NCBI GenBank assembly: GCA_019009955.1
Contig: CM032232.1
Coordinates: 49,626,501 to 49,690,500, forward strand
Source of the DNA: Riptortus pedestris
Lineage: Eukaryota; Arthropoda; Insecta; Hemiptera; Alydidae
Length of the DNA stretch: 64,000 bases
Direction of reading: 5' to 3'
The position numbers were made by a program, and so were the translations under genes. This document shows, in pieces, positions 22,976-35,207 of this stretch. The first letter of the stretch is position 1, and every line of letters begins with the position of its first letter. A model generated the notes under the pieces. The model had not been told where the DNA came from. It saw only the letters and a program-made list of their open reading frames with translations, and did no database searches.

Positions 22976-23927
22976 ATAATCACTCCTTTTCGTCCAATCT
23001 CTGGGATCAAAGGACCTGGAGCATTAGTGGCACCAGACTCTTCCCCATAGCCTTACCTTGATCACTTCCCAGCTTATTCGACAATTCCTCTATCAAATCT
23101 CAGTACGCAATCCTACATCTCACCCTCCTCAGAGCCAACACACTTTCTAGGCATCCCCTTAGCTAAAACCTCGTTGATGGCTCCTGGACCCCTTTAGCTT
23201 ACCTTAACTTCAAGCTCATCAGAGACCAGAATAATGATCTCTTCGGAAACGATTTCTTATTGACCCTCTCTACATTGATGCCACTATTGAACCCAAAATG
23301 AATATTTCCTTCGTATGTGAACCCCCAACCCACTGGTTGTTGTCAATGAGCCATTACAAAATTGGAACTGGTGGAAAAGAGAATCACTATCCAAAATTGA
23401 TCAAGGATACCTCCCTTCAAAATGCTTATAAGAAGGCAGGACAATCATCACACTTATCATCCTTGTCCTGATTAGGAAGGTGTTTCCAGGTTCCACACAA
23501 TGAGAGCAAACAGTATCCTACTATGAGAATGCACATACCTTACTTTTGGGGCATGGCTAGTAAAAGCGCATATCTCTGACATAATTATCCACCCTACATG
23601 AATTCCACTCTGTGAAAAGTCCACACTTTAAATAATATCTCAGAGAAGGCTAGACCTTTACACTACATTATTAGCCTAAGTTGCAAAAAGTGGACGTTAA
23701 TTAATAATAATAATAATAATAATAACTACATTATTCTTCTCCTTTTCCATGAGACCAATTTTATGAGAGTCCTATTAATGGGAGTCTAGAAGAAGCCCAG
23801 CAGAGTTGGGAATAATCCTGCCCCCCTCCCTCCCCTCTAATCTATTAAATCTAATTAGCTAATTATTATTAATCGAGGATCAAAAATGTCCTCTGAATAT
23901 TGGGACATGATGGTAATAGTAAAAAAA
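22976..23927. other. C-rich stretch without recognised features
   Basis: Composition differs from its surroundings (richer in C on this strand) and it may be a decayed transposon coding region, but no frame gave a family I recognise. An (ATA)n run lies at about 23703-23725. Confidence 0.35.
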
Positions 23928-24320
23928 GTCCGTCACGCAGGGGCTGCGTAAACTAAGCAGATTTCCCCTGCGAAGTTTTACAATAGAGAAATCTGCATAC
24001 TGGTAACACAATAGCACCGTGATTAGATAATGAGAAATCTTTCAGTTAATTAAAATAAATACCCAACTGAAACGGCTTCTGAATTGTAAGAATAATTTAT
24101 ATTTTAATAACTCAAATTTTAGTAGTCCAAGAACTAAAGAAGGGGGGGGGGACGGAAGAACCAGGGGGGTGCCATTCGGCAGGTGCGCAGATCAAAAATT
24201 TTTGCGACTTTGGCGCATGACGTCACTGGGCTGAACTCAGCTTTGTTTACATCGTGAGCATCGTTGTGTTTTTAGTTAATTGTTTTATTTTCCATTGTTA
24301 TAAGTGATTTTTTTTTCAAA

Positions 24321-24950
24321 ATGAGTGAGTGTGCTATGGCAACATGTTCCAACAACTCTAGGAGAACAGGCAAGTCTGTATCTTATCACCGGTTCCCGAA
24401 AAACCCAGAAATTAAGAAACAGTGGATAGTTCTGTGTAGACGAGGAGATTTGAAATTTAATCCTACTTTTGCTCGGGTTTGTTCAGAACATTTCAGTGAT
24501 AGTGATTACCAAAGGAATTTACAAGCAGAATTGTTAGGCTATGTTCCTAATAGATTGATATTAAAAGAAGAAGCTGTGCCGCATCTTAATTTACCAGTAT
24601 CGTCCGTAAGTAAACAAACACCTACTAGCTCTACTTCTGACTCAAAATGTGAAACATCTAGAGACTGTAGGAGTAAAAAACGTGAAATAACTCAACGTGC
24701 CCTGCGTCACATTAATGAGATTTCTCCCAAAAAGCTGAAAAGTGATTTTTCATGTAAAACAGAAGAAGTTGATTGTGATGGATGTATTCTCTTAAAGGAA
24801 AAAATTGCTGAATATGAATCCCAATTAAAGTCCTTGCTGATCCAAGTAAAAAATTTAGAAAGTAATAACTTTAATTTAAAAAAGAGAGTTACTAAATTGC
24901 TAACAGTTATTTACCAGATAAAAATGCAAAAAGAAGAAAAAATGCAGTGA
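24321..24950 (+). CDS. THAP-domain/coiled-coil protein of P-like element
   Basis: 209-codon intact frame. An N-terminal THAP zinc finger is complete: C4, C9, C54 and H57 as the C2CH set, plus the conserved P26 (in HRFP), W35, F58 and the AVPHLN box at 85-90. A basic, Ser/Thr-rich linker follows, then a Lys/Glu/Leu-rich segment at about 150-205 predicted as coiled coil. The catalytic RNase H-like part of P transposase is absent. THAP domains bind element ends in P transposases; dimerisation by the coiled coil is inferred. Size and layout parallel the short P-derived repressor (KP type) of Drosophila, so a DNA-binding repressor is possible. A host THAP gene is less likely given the enclosing transposon ends. 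Confidence 0.8.
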   Translation: MSECAMATCSNNSRRTGKSVSYHRFPKNPEIKKQWIVLCRRGDLKFNPTFARVCSEHFSDSDYQRNLQAELLGYVPNRLILKEEAVPHLNLPVSSVSKQTPTSSTSDSKCETSRDCRSKKREITQRALRHINEISPKKLKSDFSCKTEEVDCDGCILLKEKIAEYESQLKSLLIQVKNLESNNFNLKKRVTKLLTVIYQIKMQKEEKMQ

Positions 24951-25130
24951 AAAAAGAAATGGAAAGGATTTGTTATCCAATATTATCCAAAGCTCAAATT
25001 CAGAGCATACACTCAAAAAATATCAGCAGCAACTGTTTTGGAGAAGACAGACTTCATGCGAATGGGAGCTTTTAAAAAGGTAAGATTTAAAATATTAGAA
25101 ACAGAATAATTTTCTTGTATTGTTTCCTAT
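24951..25130 (+). pseudogene. Residual coding sequence after the THAP frame
   Basis: Shifted one frame from the THAP stop, a continuation reads AVKKEMERICYPILSKAQIQ and then breaks, resembling the start of the next P-transposase region. Likely the edge of the internal deletion. Confidence 0.4.
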
Positions 25131-25660
25131 AGAGCACTATAGGAGATTATTTCCCATGCTCCATCATTAATGATATTACATGTTTCCTTCGCAGTTATTT
25201 ATTCTATGGGACAGTGCGGTTTCAATGCATATGCTCCAACATCTGTGCCATTTTCTTCACAAGGATGCTACTGGAACCAGGGATTCCCTGCGGCTCAAAA
25301 TGTTAGCATATTTTTATTACAAGGAGGACTACATGCCAATGACAGCTTTTTTTTTAAAAAAAAGATAAGTTTTAAAGTCTGAGTAACAGAATTATCTTCT
25401 TGTAGTGTTTTCTATAGAGCACTATAGGAGTTTATTTCCCATGGTCTATCATTAATGATATTACATGTTTCCTCCACAGTTATTTATTCAATGGGACAGT
25501 GCGGTTTCAATGCATATGCTCCAACATCAGTGCCATTCTCTTCACAAGGATGCTATTGGACCAAGGATTCCAGTGACTAAATATAAGCATCTTTTTATTA
25601 CAAGGAGGACTACATGCCAATGATAACCTTTAAAAATGTTGTACCTATATTGACTAGCTG
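25086..25660 (+). repeat. 285-bp direct tandem duplication in P-like element
   Basis: AGAGCACTATAGGAG occurs at 25131 and 25416, and similarity continues through TCATTAATGATATTACATG, GGGACAGTGCGGTTTCAATG and GGAGGACTACATGCCAATGA. Each copy contains a splice-acceptor-like pyrimidine tract and CAG before TTATTTATTC. Confidence 0.85.
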
Positions 25661-25933
25661 ATGTTTAAAATAATTTATTCATTTTTAACTGGGTATCATT
25701 GTTTATTGCTTGGTTAATCTCAATTTTATTAACTTTTATTTGTTTGTATAATAGAAGCCATTACTGTTTTCATGTTTTGGAGATTTCATCTTATTATAGT
25801 AAAGTTTTACTTTTTGTTGTGCTAATTACCTAGAAAAATTACGATTTTTAAATGTAACCCAACATATATAAATTTTAAGGAACTATTATGTATTTATTTT
25901 TAATGGAATCTAATTTGTACATGGTTTGTTTGA

Positions 25934-25939
25934 AATAAA
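25934..25939 (+). terminator. AATAAA polyadenylation signal candidate
   Basis: AATAAA near the right end of the P-like element, about 980 bp after the THAP stop. Confidence 0.35.
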
Positions 25940-26577
25940 ATATATTCAACTAAAGTAATTTGTATCATTTACAGACATATACCATTTTAACAATTTTTTA
26001 TTCGACAAATTAATCAGAAAACTGCTTATATTGATCGTATTTCGGCTTGTCCGCCTCGAATCTTGCAGCCCAGTGACGTAGAGGCTTGCTGCATTCTGAT
26101 TGGCTACTCGCGAATGGCGCTACCTTATCTTATACGTACCTTGGGAAGAACAAAACGTATTTGCATAAATTTCACAAAGTAAGGAAGGTAAGGTAAGGTT
26201 AAAAACGCCAGGTTAGAAGAAGCTTCCGCCTGAGCCGAGAAATGACGAAGATGGCCGTCATAATCCGAACTATACCCCACCACAGACTTCATAAAAATGC
26301 AAATATCTTGGTTAATATTCAAGATAGAGAAAAAATGTATATAACAATATTTATAGTAAATTTAATTTGCAATAAGATTGGTTCTGTACAATTTTCGATC
26401 CGATGCATAGTAACGGAGATATTTTGAATTTTCGAAAATCCCCCCCCCTTTAAACCCCCCCTCCCTCTGGTCCGATTTCAGCCATTAACGAACTTGATCT
26501 GTCTTTTTACATAAAACGGTTAAATATCGAGTTTCGTAACGATCAAACAAAAATTGCGACCGCTAGAGCGTTAACAG

Positions 26578-26638
<61 letters not shown>

Positions 26639-26779
26639 TATATATATATATAATTTTGAACGGACCTCATTTTCGTCATCTCCTGGGTAGGATCGATGGA
26701 CATTTGAAGAAAATTTTCGAAAATCGCGTCATGAGTACGACCTCAATAGCTGATTTCCCTTAAGGGAAATCTGCTAAAA

Positions 26780-27121
26780 GTCCGTCACGCAGTGGCTGCA
26801 TAAACTAAGCAGATTTCCCACGTGAAGTTTACAATAGAGAAATCTTCATACGAGAGCCGAACAGTAACGGCAAAGGGCCGAACTAGCTTTTAGTGGGAAC
26901 TTAGTCCCCCCGTCGTCCGTTAAATTTAATAAAAATGCAAATATCTCGGTTAATATTCAAGATAGAGAATACATGTATAGAACAATATTGATAGTAAATG
27001 TAATTTGTAATAAGATTGATTCTGTACAATTTTTCGATCCGACGTATAGTAACGGAGATATTTCGAATTTTCGAAAATCCTCCCCTCTAAACTCCCCCTC
27101 CCACTTGTCTATATATAAATA

Positions 27122-27172
<51 letters not shown>
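26780..27172 (-). mobile_element. Family H, 3' end to (TA)n, abutting previous copy
   Basis: Begins GTCCGTCACGC directly after the 5' terminus of the preceding minus copy, with no intervening base. Short-form middle module, then TA tract at about 27128-27172. The 5' module is missing; a J fragment follows. Confidence 0.85.
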
Positions 27173-27173
<1 letters not shown>

Positions 27174-27174
<1 letters not shown>

Positions 27175-27524
27175 TAGCTCAGATACCCGGCTTCGCCCGG
27201 GAATTGTTTTGAGGCTGAATGGTGATGGTATTTTTTTGGCAAGGCTTTACTTTGCACAATATTTTTACATTTACCCGTCGCAGTGTTTAGGGTTAATACC
27301 CGTTGTTGGCATTTGTTAATAATAAAATTAATTTTTTATGTAAATCTTCACTGTCCTCCAAATTGTTATATTTCCCGTCTCCTGTGCAAAATATTAACAT
27401 AGATTTGAATTAATTTTTCCAGGTGAGGTACCTCATTGTTCAAATTGGAATGAATTGTTGGGCATATCAATATTTCTACTCAAATTACTTGCTCCATACA
27501 TTGTTCCCGGAGAAATGTATAAAA

Positions 27525-27528
<4 letters not shown>
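27174..27528 (+). mobile_element. Truncated family J element
   Basis: CTAGCTCAGATACCCGGC start in a TA tract; ends at about 27528 in another TA tract. Only the proximal part of the family is present, closely matching 20778-21150. Confidence 0.75.
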
Positions 27529-27530
<2 letters not shown>

Positions 27531-27572
<42 letters not shown>

Positions 27573-28853
27573 CTGTTACCGCTCTAGCGGTCGCAATTAT
27601 TGTTTAATCGTTACCAAACTTGATATTTATTCGTTTTATGTAAAAAGATAGATCAAGTTCGTTAATGGCTGAAATCGGACCAGTGGGAGGGGGGGTTTAG
27701 AGGGGAGGATTTTCGAAAATTCGAAATATCTCCGTTACTATACGTCGGACCGAAAAATTGTATAGAATCAATCTTAATGCAAATTAAATTTACTATAAAT
27801 ATTGTTCTATAGATATTTTCCTTATAATGAGTATTAACCGAGGTATTTGTATTTTTTGTAATGAGTTCCGCTTTCAGTAAACCCCCACTCCTACTAGTAA
27901 CATATTAATAATAAGCTGATATATCATGAACCACTTCATTACTAGGTTAAATACAAAATATTGTTTTCATCAAAGCTTTATTTTACGAGGTACAAACAAA
28001 TACGTTCTTTTAACCCCCCCCCCTTTCTTTTTTTCTTGGGCTACAAAAATCTGAGTAATTTAAATAGAAATAATTTTGATTCATTTCAAATTACTCCACT
28101 AACTATAGTAAATAGTTTCTAATAAAATTAATATTTTATATTCACATATATTTCTTTAATTGTTTGTATTTCCGGTCTATCTATCGATACTGCGCTACAA
28201 GGTTGGCTAACCTGTTTGTTTACAATCTGGCCGTATTCCGTTGTAGGGATTATTAACTTATATTGTAAATTCACTGAAAGATTTCTCATTGCCGTTTGTA
28301 TTTATTCACTAATATTTTCGGAAATGTTACCTGTATGTATATTTATCTATTGTAAACCTTCACTGGCTAACCTGCTTGTTCCTTAATCATGTGAACATCT
28401 CATAACCGTCTGAATCGTATTTTGCACCCCCCCCCCTCTTTCTATTTGCTTCCCGGATTCCTAAATTTGGAATGGTTGTGATTAAAATTATTCTGGTTTA
28501 TTATCAATTACAGTACTAGATATAATAAATAGTTATGAATAAAATTTATAACTTATATTCAAATATATTTCCGTAATTGCTTTTATTTCCGGTAAAAGCT
28601 GGCTAACCTGATTGTTTACAATTCAGACTGTTTGCTATCAGGAAGGTTCTTACTATTTGACTTGCCCTTTATTTGTTTACTTAATATTCACAGCAGCATT
28701 GTTTTTAATTTAATCTCGGAGCCTAACGGACGAGAGTTACTTTCTCGCCAAAAGCTAGTTCGGCCGTTTCCTTGACTGGCTTGGCTCTCGTGAAATTTCT
28801 CTATTGTAAAACTGGGAAATCTGCTTAGTTTACGCAGCCCCTGCGTGACGGAC
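27531..28853 (+). mobile_element. Long-form family H, (TA)n to 3' end
   Basis: (TA)n 27531-27566, middle module, long extension with poly-C at about 28015-28023 and 28426-28436, and 3' hairpin with GACGGAC at 28853. The 5' module is absent. Confidence 0.85.
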
Positions 28854-28889
28854 TTTTTGAAATCTGTATTTCATACATATGTACATCGA

Positions 28890-29285
28890 TTAAGTTTCTC
28901 TTTATTAAATGGAATCATATAAACCTATTATTCTATTATTTTGCTCAAACATGAGCTTTCAGAAGAACTTATACAAGGATATATTGCACGACGCAGTGAC
29001 AATAGTAGACGTTTACCAACCGAACTAAGGACGAAACATGAAGACTACAGAGACTCATAAGAGTACACTAGCTCATTGGACGATACATTGAACTCAAGTA
29101 CAGAACAGCATAAAAAAAGTCCCTCCACTACAACAAACAAAAGAAAATGAGGTGAACCAAGCAAAACTGAAAATAAATGTAGGTGTACTAATTACTGTTG
29201 TGAGATTTGCAAAAACAAAATTTGTTAACAACATAGTTCCGTGCTTTGTCCTAATTGTAATGCAGCTCTGCAAAAGAAATAACAA
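28890..29285 (+). pseudogene. piggyBac transposase C-terminal relic
   Basis: Broken frames resemble the C-terminus of a piggyBac transposase: LSEELIQGYIARRSDNSRRLP parallels the SLGEELIKPWMMHR block of the element at 58.5 kb, and a cysteine-rich stretch with CRCTNYCCEICKNKIC, then HSSVLCPNC, parallels its C-terminal zinc-binding domain. A stop falls within the cysteine-rich stretch. No ends recognised. Confidence 0.45.
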
Positions 29286-29451
29286 TTAAACTGGTATTTT
29301 TAAAATTTTTTGATGATTTTCATTAAGTCTTATCTAAAAGTGATTTCGTGCTACTTATTTTTGATTGAAGTTATATTTAGATATTTTTTTATATTGTTCA
29401 CAAACTGAAATGAAATATGTATAATTAAGGCATGTGCATTTAAACAATTCC

Positions 29452-29577
29452 TTTTAGCAAATTTCCCTTAAGGGAAATCAGCTATTGAGGTCGTACTCAT
29501 GACGCGATTTTCGAAAATTTTCTTTAAATGTCCATCGATCCTACCCAGGAGATGACGAAAATGAGGTCCGTTCAAAA

Positions 29578-29617
<40 letters not shown>

Positions 29618-30086
29618 CTGTTAACGCTCTAGCGGTCGCAATTTTTGTTTGATCGTTACCAAACTTCATATTTAAGCGTTTTACGTAAAAAGAGAGATCA
29701 AGTTCGTTAATGGCTGAAATCGGACCAGTGGGAGGGGGGAGTTTTGAAAATTCGAAATATCTCTGTTATTATAAGTCGGATCAAAACATTGTATAGAATC
29801 AATCTTATTGCAAATTAAATTTACTGTAAATTTTGTTCTATAGATTTATTCTGTATCTTGAATATTAACCGAGATATTTGCATTTGTATGCATGTGTATG
29901 GTCGGCAGGAGTCGGCTATGTTCGAGACCCTCCGCCGAGAGCTAGTGCGGGTCGTTTCGGTAACTACGTCCCTCGTGAATAGGTTTAGAGATTCCCTACT
30001 ACTACTGTTGTTATTAGGCGGATTTCTCTATTGTAAAACTTCACGTGGAAAATCTGCTTAGTTTACGCAGCCCCTGCGTGACGGAC
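29452..30086 (+). mobile_element. Full-length short-form family H element
   Basis: 635 bp, TTTTAGCAAATTTCC to GACGGAC, with (TA)n at about 29583-29612. The poly-G tract is short here (about 29732-29737). Confidence 0.85.
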
Positions 30087-30341
30087 TTTGATATTTGTGC
30101 TTTTTAATTATATTTTAAAAATTATCGTCCACCGTTTCTTTATATTATAATGCTTGTCAATTTTCAAAATTATTTACTTCTTTCAAACAAATACTTCCTC
30201 TGTTATGGTTTCTAATCACACGCTGAACATTTTAGTGCAAAATATATTTTAAAAACTGTATTTCCGTAAAAACGGTTGAGGCTGATCTGTGAGATACATG
30301 CGCCCGATGGCGGAATATTCTTGACGCGCCCGACCGAGGGT

Positions 30342-30756
30342 TAATATTCAAGATAGAGAATAAATGTATATAACAATATTTGTAGTACATTTAATTTGCA
30401 ATAAGATTGATTCTGTACAATTTTTCGATCCGACGTATAGTAATGGAGATATTTCGAATTTTCGAAAATACTCCCCTCTAAACCCCCCCCCCTCCTACTG
30501 GTCAGATTTCAGCCGTTAACGAACATGATCTTTCTTTTTACATAAAACGACTAAATATCGAGTTTGGAAACGATCAAACAAAAATTGCGATCGCTAGAGC
30601 GGTAACAGACAAATATATAGATAGATCTATATATATAGTTTTGAACGGACCTCATTTTCGTCATCTACTAGGTAGGATCGATGGACATTTGAAGAAAAAT
30701 TTCGAAAATTCCGTCATGAGTACAATCTCGATAGCCTTAAGGGAAATCTCTTAAAA
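30342..30756 (-). mobile_element. Family H, 5' part
   Basis: Middle module from about 30342 (3' end missing), poly-C at about 30485-30492, interrupted TA, and a 5' module ending CTTAAAA at 30756. Confidence 0.8.
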
Positions 30757-31685
30757 GTCCGTCACGCAGGGGCTGCGTAAACTAAGCAGATTCCCCTCGT
30801 GAAGTTAAGTAAAAGATATATATACATACTGGTAACACAACACCACCGTGAATAAATACAAACGGAAACAAGAAATGTTTGGCCAATTTTAATAACCTGC
30901 CTACAGGAAGCATTAGGTTAGAAATGTAAACAAACAGGTCTGCCCGCCTCACACCGGAAAAAAAACATTACTGAAATATATCAGAATATAGCATATTAAT
31001 TTCATTGAGAACTATTTACAATATCTAGTACTGTAATTAATAATGAGTCAGAATAATTGTTATCTTAATCAATCAAATTTTAGTAGTCCAAACCTTAAGA
31101 CCGGGGGGGGGGTCACCAGGTCATATTTGCATGTATCTCGTATAATAAAGGTCTCATGATACAATTTTTGGTATTTAAACTTCAAAAAATGTGATTTATT
31201 ATGTAGCAGAGTATTGTTTATGTAACATGAGTAGAAGTGGCGGTTTGCTGATAGCTCAAAACTGAAAAATGCAAATATCTCGGTTAATATTCAAGATAGT
31301 GAATAAATGTATATAACAATATTTATAGTATATTTAATTTTCAATAAGATTGATTCTATACAATTTTTCGATCCGACGCATAATAACGTAGATATTTCGA
31401 TTTTTCGAAAATCCTCCCCTCTAACCCCCCCCCCTGGCCCGATTTCAGCCGTTAACGAACTTGATCTTTCTTTTTACATAAAACGACTAAATATCCAGTT
31501 TGGTAACGATTAAACAATAATTGCGACCGCTAGAGCGGTAACAGACAAATATATATACAGTTTTGAACGGACCTCATTTTCGTCATCTCCTGGGTAGGAT
31601 CGATGGACATTTGAAGAAGAATTTCGAAAATCGCGTCATGAGTACAACCTCAATAGCTGATTTCCCTTAAGGGAAATCAGCTAAA
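30757..31685 (-). mobile_element. Full-length long-form family H element
   Basis: 929 bp and uninterrupted, from GTCCGTCACGC to AATCAGCTAAA, with only a minimal TA centre (about 31550-31557). It directly abuts the previous minus copy and is the best reference here for the long form. Confidence 0.85.
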
Positions 31686-32155
31686 TTGATGTACAGACAC
31701 AAAAGAAGCAAGCAAAAAGTTTCAAAATAACCCTACTTGTATATGTGTGTGTTATATATTGTGGGTGTGTGTATTTCAAATGATTAAATTCAAATTCAAA
31801 ATATTTTTGGAACTTATTTATTACAATGATGGGGAATCTTCTTAGTATACTCATCACCTGCATGACAGACATTTTATTAATATAAAATAAAGGATTTGTA
31901 AGTTCAAATTAGCCATAAGAGTGTTACAACAATATTTTCAAATTCTTTTTAGAAGTGTCAATGCTATCTTAGATAGACACAAGAACTAATTACTATAAAT
32001 TTTGAAGAAACTAACATTTAAAATAACAGAACACAAGAAAAAGTAATTCCAAGTTAAAATCCCAAAGGTATTCCTTTTACTACATAATGGAGATATTACA
32101 TTGCTATACAAAGCATCTTATATAACATTCTATTCTGAAAAATTTGATTTTGTAG
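31686..32155. other. Upstream flank of odorant receptor
   Basis: AT-rich. No recognisable promoter. The pyrimidine-rich stretch ending TTTTGTAG (32148-32155) looks like a 3' splice site, so an untranslated upstream exon may exist. Confidence 0.4.
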
Positions 32156-32159
32156 GAGA

Positions 32160-35147
32160 ATGTGGATTATAAGAAAGTTCCATGAGATGATATATCCTAA
32201 GGAACCAGTTACCTACAGAGAAACTTTGGTCTTTGCAGGTATGGTTAAAGGAGAGTCGATAGCAGGCAAGGCATACAATGTATTCCTTCTCATCTGTGTA
32301 GCTTCAGCTGTAGCTCATTTTATGCTAAAAGTAAGTCATCTAATGTATGCTTTTTTCATATACCTGAATTCAACGTGCGTTAAAGGACAGGGCCCACCAG
32401 CCCTTGATCAATATCGGGATGTTGCAAACTAAATCAATTTATCCACTTCAAAATTTTTATTTTGTAATACACAGAGACACTATGAACCAAATAAATATTG
32501 TCCAATTGCTTGATGACCTTTTGCCATCTTTCAGTTAGCTTCATAACCACCTCTTTCATAGACAGGCCAATCTTTCAGATCAAAAAGCAACAAGGTGTGT
32601 GTTCAAATCATCTAATTGAATTTTATACTCTGCAAGTACTTTTGAAGAGATTAAAATGGGTGGAAGTCTGATGGAGTAAAATCTGCTAAGTATGCTGGGT
32701 GTTGCAATACATCCCCTTCGATCTCCAATATTTAGTTTATGAAACATTGCTGACACTCCTGTTTTTTTAGGGCAGTATCACCATTAACTTCACACCTGCC
32801 AATAAAATATGGTGAATATGCAATGTTTAGTTCTGCATCTTCAAACCTTTGACAAATAATAATAAAAACTAATTCTAAATGAAACTGAGGTGACCACCTC
32901 CAAAATGACATATCAATGCTTGAAATTTAAAACACTCAAGTACTTTCATAGGGTATCATCACCATTTATTGTTCCTAAAATGATCATTAAACTGATATGC
33001 GAAAATGATATGGGTATAGTGTTTCTCCCTACAACTTATAAGAAGAGAGCACTCCTCAAGTGAAGACAAAAAGAGGAAAACATATTGGTATATTCTCAAC
33101 TCAGACCAGAAACTTCACTTTATTGACACTCGTTTTTAATCAGCAGCTCGGAAAGGTATTTACTGATTTTCTTGAATTGGAAATGTTTGATATCAAATTA
33201 TTAGTAAATAGTTATCAATTTTATTTTAATTTCAGATTATAGGGATCTGCTTAACAATATAAACACTTGGTTCAATTGAAAATGTACATGCTTTTCTTAA
33301 ATGACATCAAACCTTATTCTATATTCTTTCTTCTAAAATAAGGTTATTATTTAAAATTGTTTTTATAATTTTAGATATTCCTGGAGCCAGAAGATCTTGA
33401 TACTCCAAAAATCATGGAAATCATTCACTGGTCAATAATGTACTCCACATGTTGTGGTACAGCAGCAGACACGATAAGGAATACAGATTTACTGAATGAA
33501 ATTCATCAGATGCTTAAATCAGGAGTTTACACATATCCTGAGCCACTTTCAGATGAACAGGTACTATTACTTACTTGGTAGTATTATCGTTACAGTATTC
33601 TACTCAGAAGACTCCAGAAAACTAGAGTTGTTATGTTTGATTTTTTATTATTTTTTTTAACAGGAATTTAATTTTTTTGGGGAAGGGGAATGCTTCTACT
33701 CTGATGAGGTAAATGCGAGAGAAAAAAAGATTAAATGTGATATACCTAGAGGATTAAAATAAATTCAAAATTCAACATGAATGAATTGAATAACTAGAAT
33801 GGAGTCTACCTGAGTTTTATGTGAGGAAAATAAATTGCCTTTTCAAAATAGGTTTATTTGTGTCTATATAAAAACAAAAAATTAAAAATAAATAGACTAA
33901 GTTTTACAAGTTAAACGTAAACTAGACATAAGGGCCCAATCTGGAGACATAGACGTCAATATTTTCTTAATCCTATGCCTTTGTTAAATTCTTTAATAAT
34001 TTGTTGGTTAAAGCCCAACTCTTTTTTTTAAAAAGTGTCCCGTGCTCTTTGTCATCTGCTGACATAAGGCTGAGGTGAATCAAGAGCTGATATAACTTAA
34101 GCTGTTGAATCCGCTAACCTTGTTTTATTCTGTTTGGTATGATGATTCAAAAAGACATAACTGAATTTGTCATAAGAGATCAAAAGAGATGGGAAAATCA
34201 TTTCCATTTGCCCTTTGGGTCAATGGCTGTAAGATCTTGTTGGGCTCCTGCTTCATCTGCAGATAATCATAGTTGTGGTAGGTTTAGTATTTGTTGTGAT
34301 GTGACTGTATGAGGGGCCACAATAATTGAATGTTTACAAAAGATTTAGTTTCCTACTCAGCATAAAACACAATACCATTTGGAGGAGAGGCTGACAGTGG
34401 GGGGGGGGGGAGTGAAGTCTCTGCTATCTGGAACCGGGGCTTGTCCTTCAAAGAATGAGTATTGTAGGCCTGCAATGTTTTTATCCTTGCAGAGTATCAG
34501 TGCAGTTTGTGAGTATGATGATAAACTGATGAAGGAAATTGGAATAAATTGTCACACCTCATAAGTGCAAAAAAATGGTGATGTTCTGTTCAGGCACCAG
34601 TTATGTGTGTGGTAAGGCAAATTGTCTTTTGTAAAAGAGGTTTATTCATACATTTACATAGAAATAATAAGACAAAGTAATAAAAGTTAAATTAATACAA
34701 GACAGAACCAATCTCGCGTGGCAGACTTGAGAAATAACATTGGCATCTAGAAAGGTACGCCCTTCATTTTATACACTGCAGTTCAAGGATTTCTGACAAG
34801 AGAAATGGTGCTTGGAATCGGTAAGTAGCTCTTGCCATAATTAGTCCCACTACCCGTAACAAAAAAAAAAGGGGTTTAAAATATATTAGCTTAAAAATCA
34901 ATTGTCTTATATCCAAGGGAATCTGTCTAGTTAGAACTTTTTATTAGTCAAATTTATTCATTTTTGCAGGACCAGCTCTAATGTAGGCTATGATAGTGGC
35001 AAATTACAAAAATCGGCCAGTAATGAATGCAAATTCACTAAAGATGGATGCACTGTTGCTCATAAATTTTAAAGTGGTACTTCATGTTTGTCTTAATACT
35101 TATGTTTTTCACCAACATTGACCAAAACTCCAAAAACAATAACAACA

Positions 35148-35207
<60 letters not shown>

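Larger units (their letters stand above)
24162..26143 (+). mobile_element. P-superfamily-like DNA transposon
   Basis: A 1982-bp element flanked by identical 8-bp direct repeats GGAAGAAC (24154-24161 and 26144-26151). Ends start CA on both strands, with imperfect terminal inversion (GCCATTCG near each end) and a 14-bp subterminal inverted repeat ACGTCACTGGGCTG (about 24220 and its complement near 26069). It encodes a THAP protein. An 8-bp duplication, CA ends, subterminal inverted repeats and a THAP protein together fit the P superfamily. Length and coding content say it is an internally deleted, non-autonomous copy. Confidence 0.75.
23928..26779 (-). mobile_element. Long-form family H element split by a P-like element
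   Basis: 3' end at about 23929, long-form extension to a poly-G tract at about 24142-24151, then resumption at 26152 through the middle module, (TA)n at 26581-26653, and a 5' module ending CTGCTAAAA at 26779. The P-like transposon at 24162-26143 is inserted beside the poly-G tract. Confidence 0.8.

Noticed and set aside
22976..23700. Possible LINE or transposase fossil
   Set aside because: Composition is suggestive, but no frame showed motifs I could tie to a family.
25170..25382. Two overlapping open frames of 62-70 codons
   Set aside because: They sit in the 285-bp duplication of the P-like element and neither frame is kept in the second copy.
34379..34564. 61-codon open frame in receptor intron 2
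   Set aside because: Begins over a poly-G run, has no recognisable domain and no splice context.
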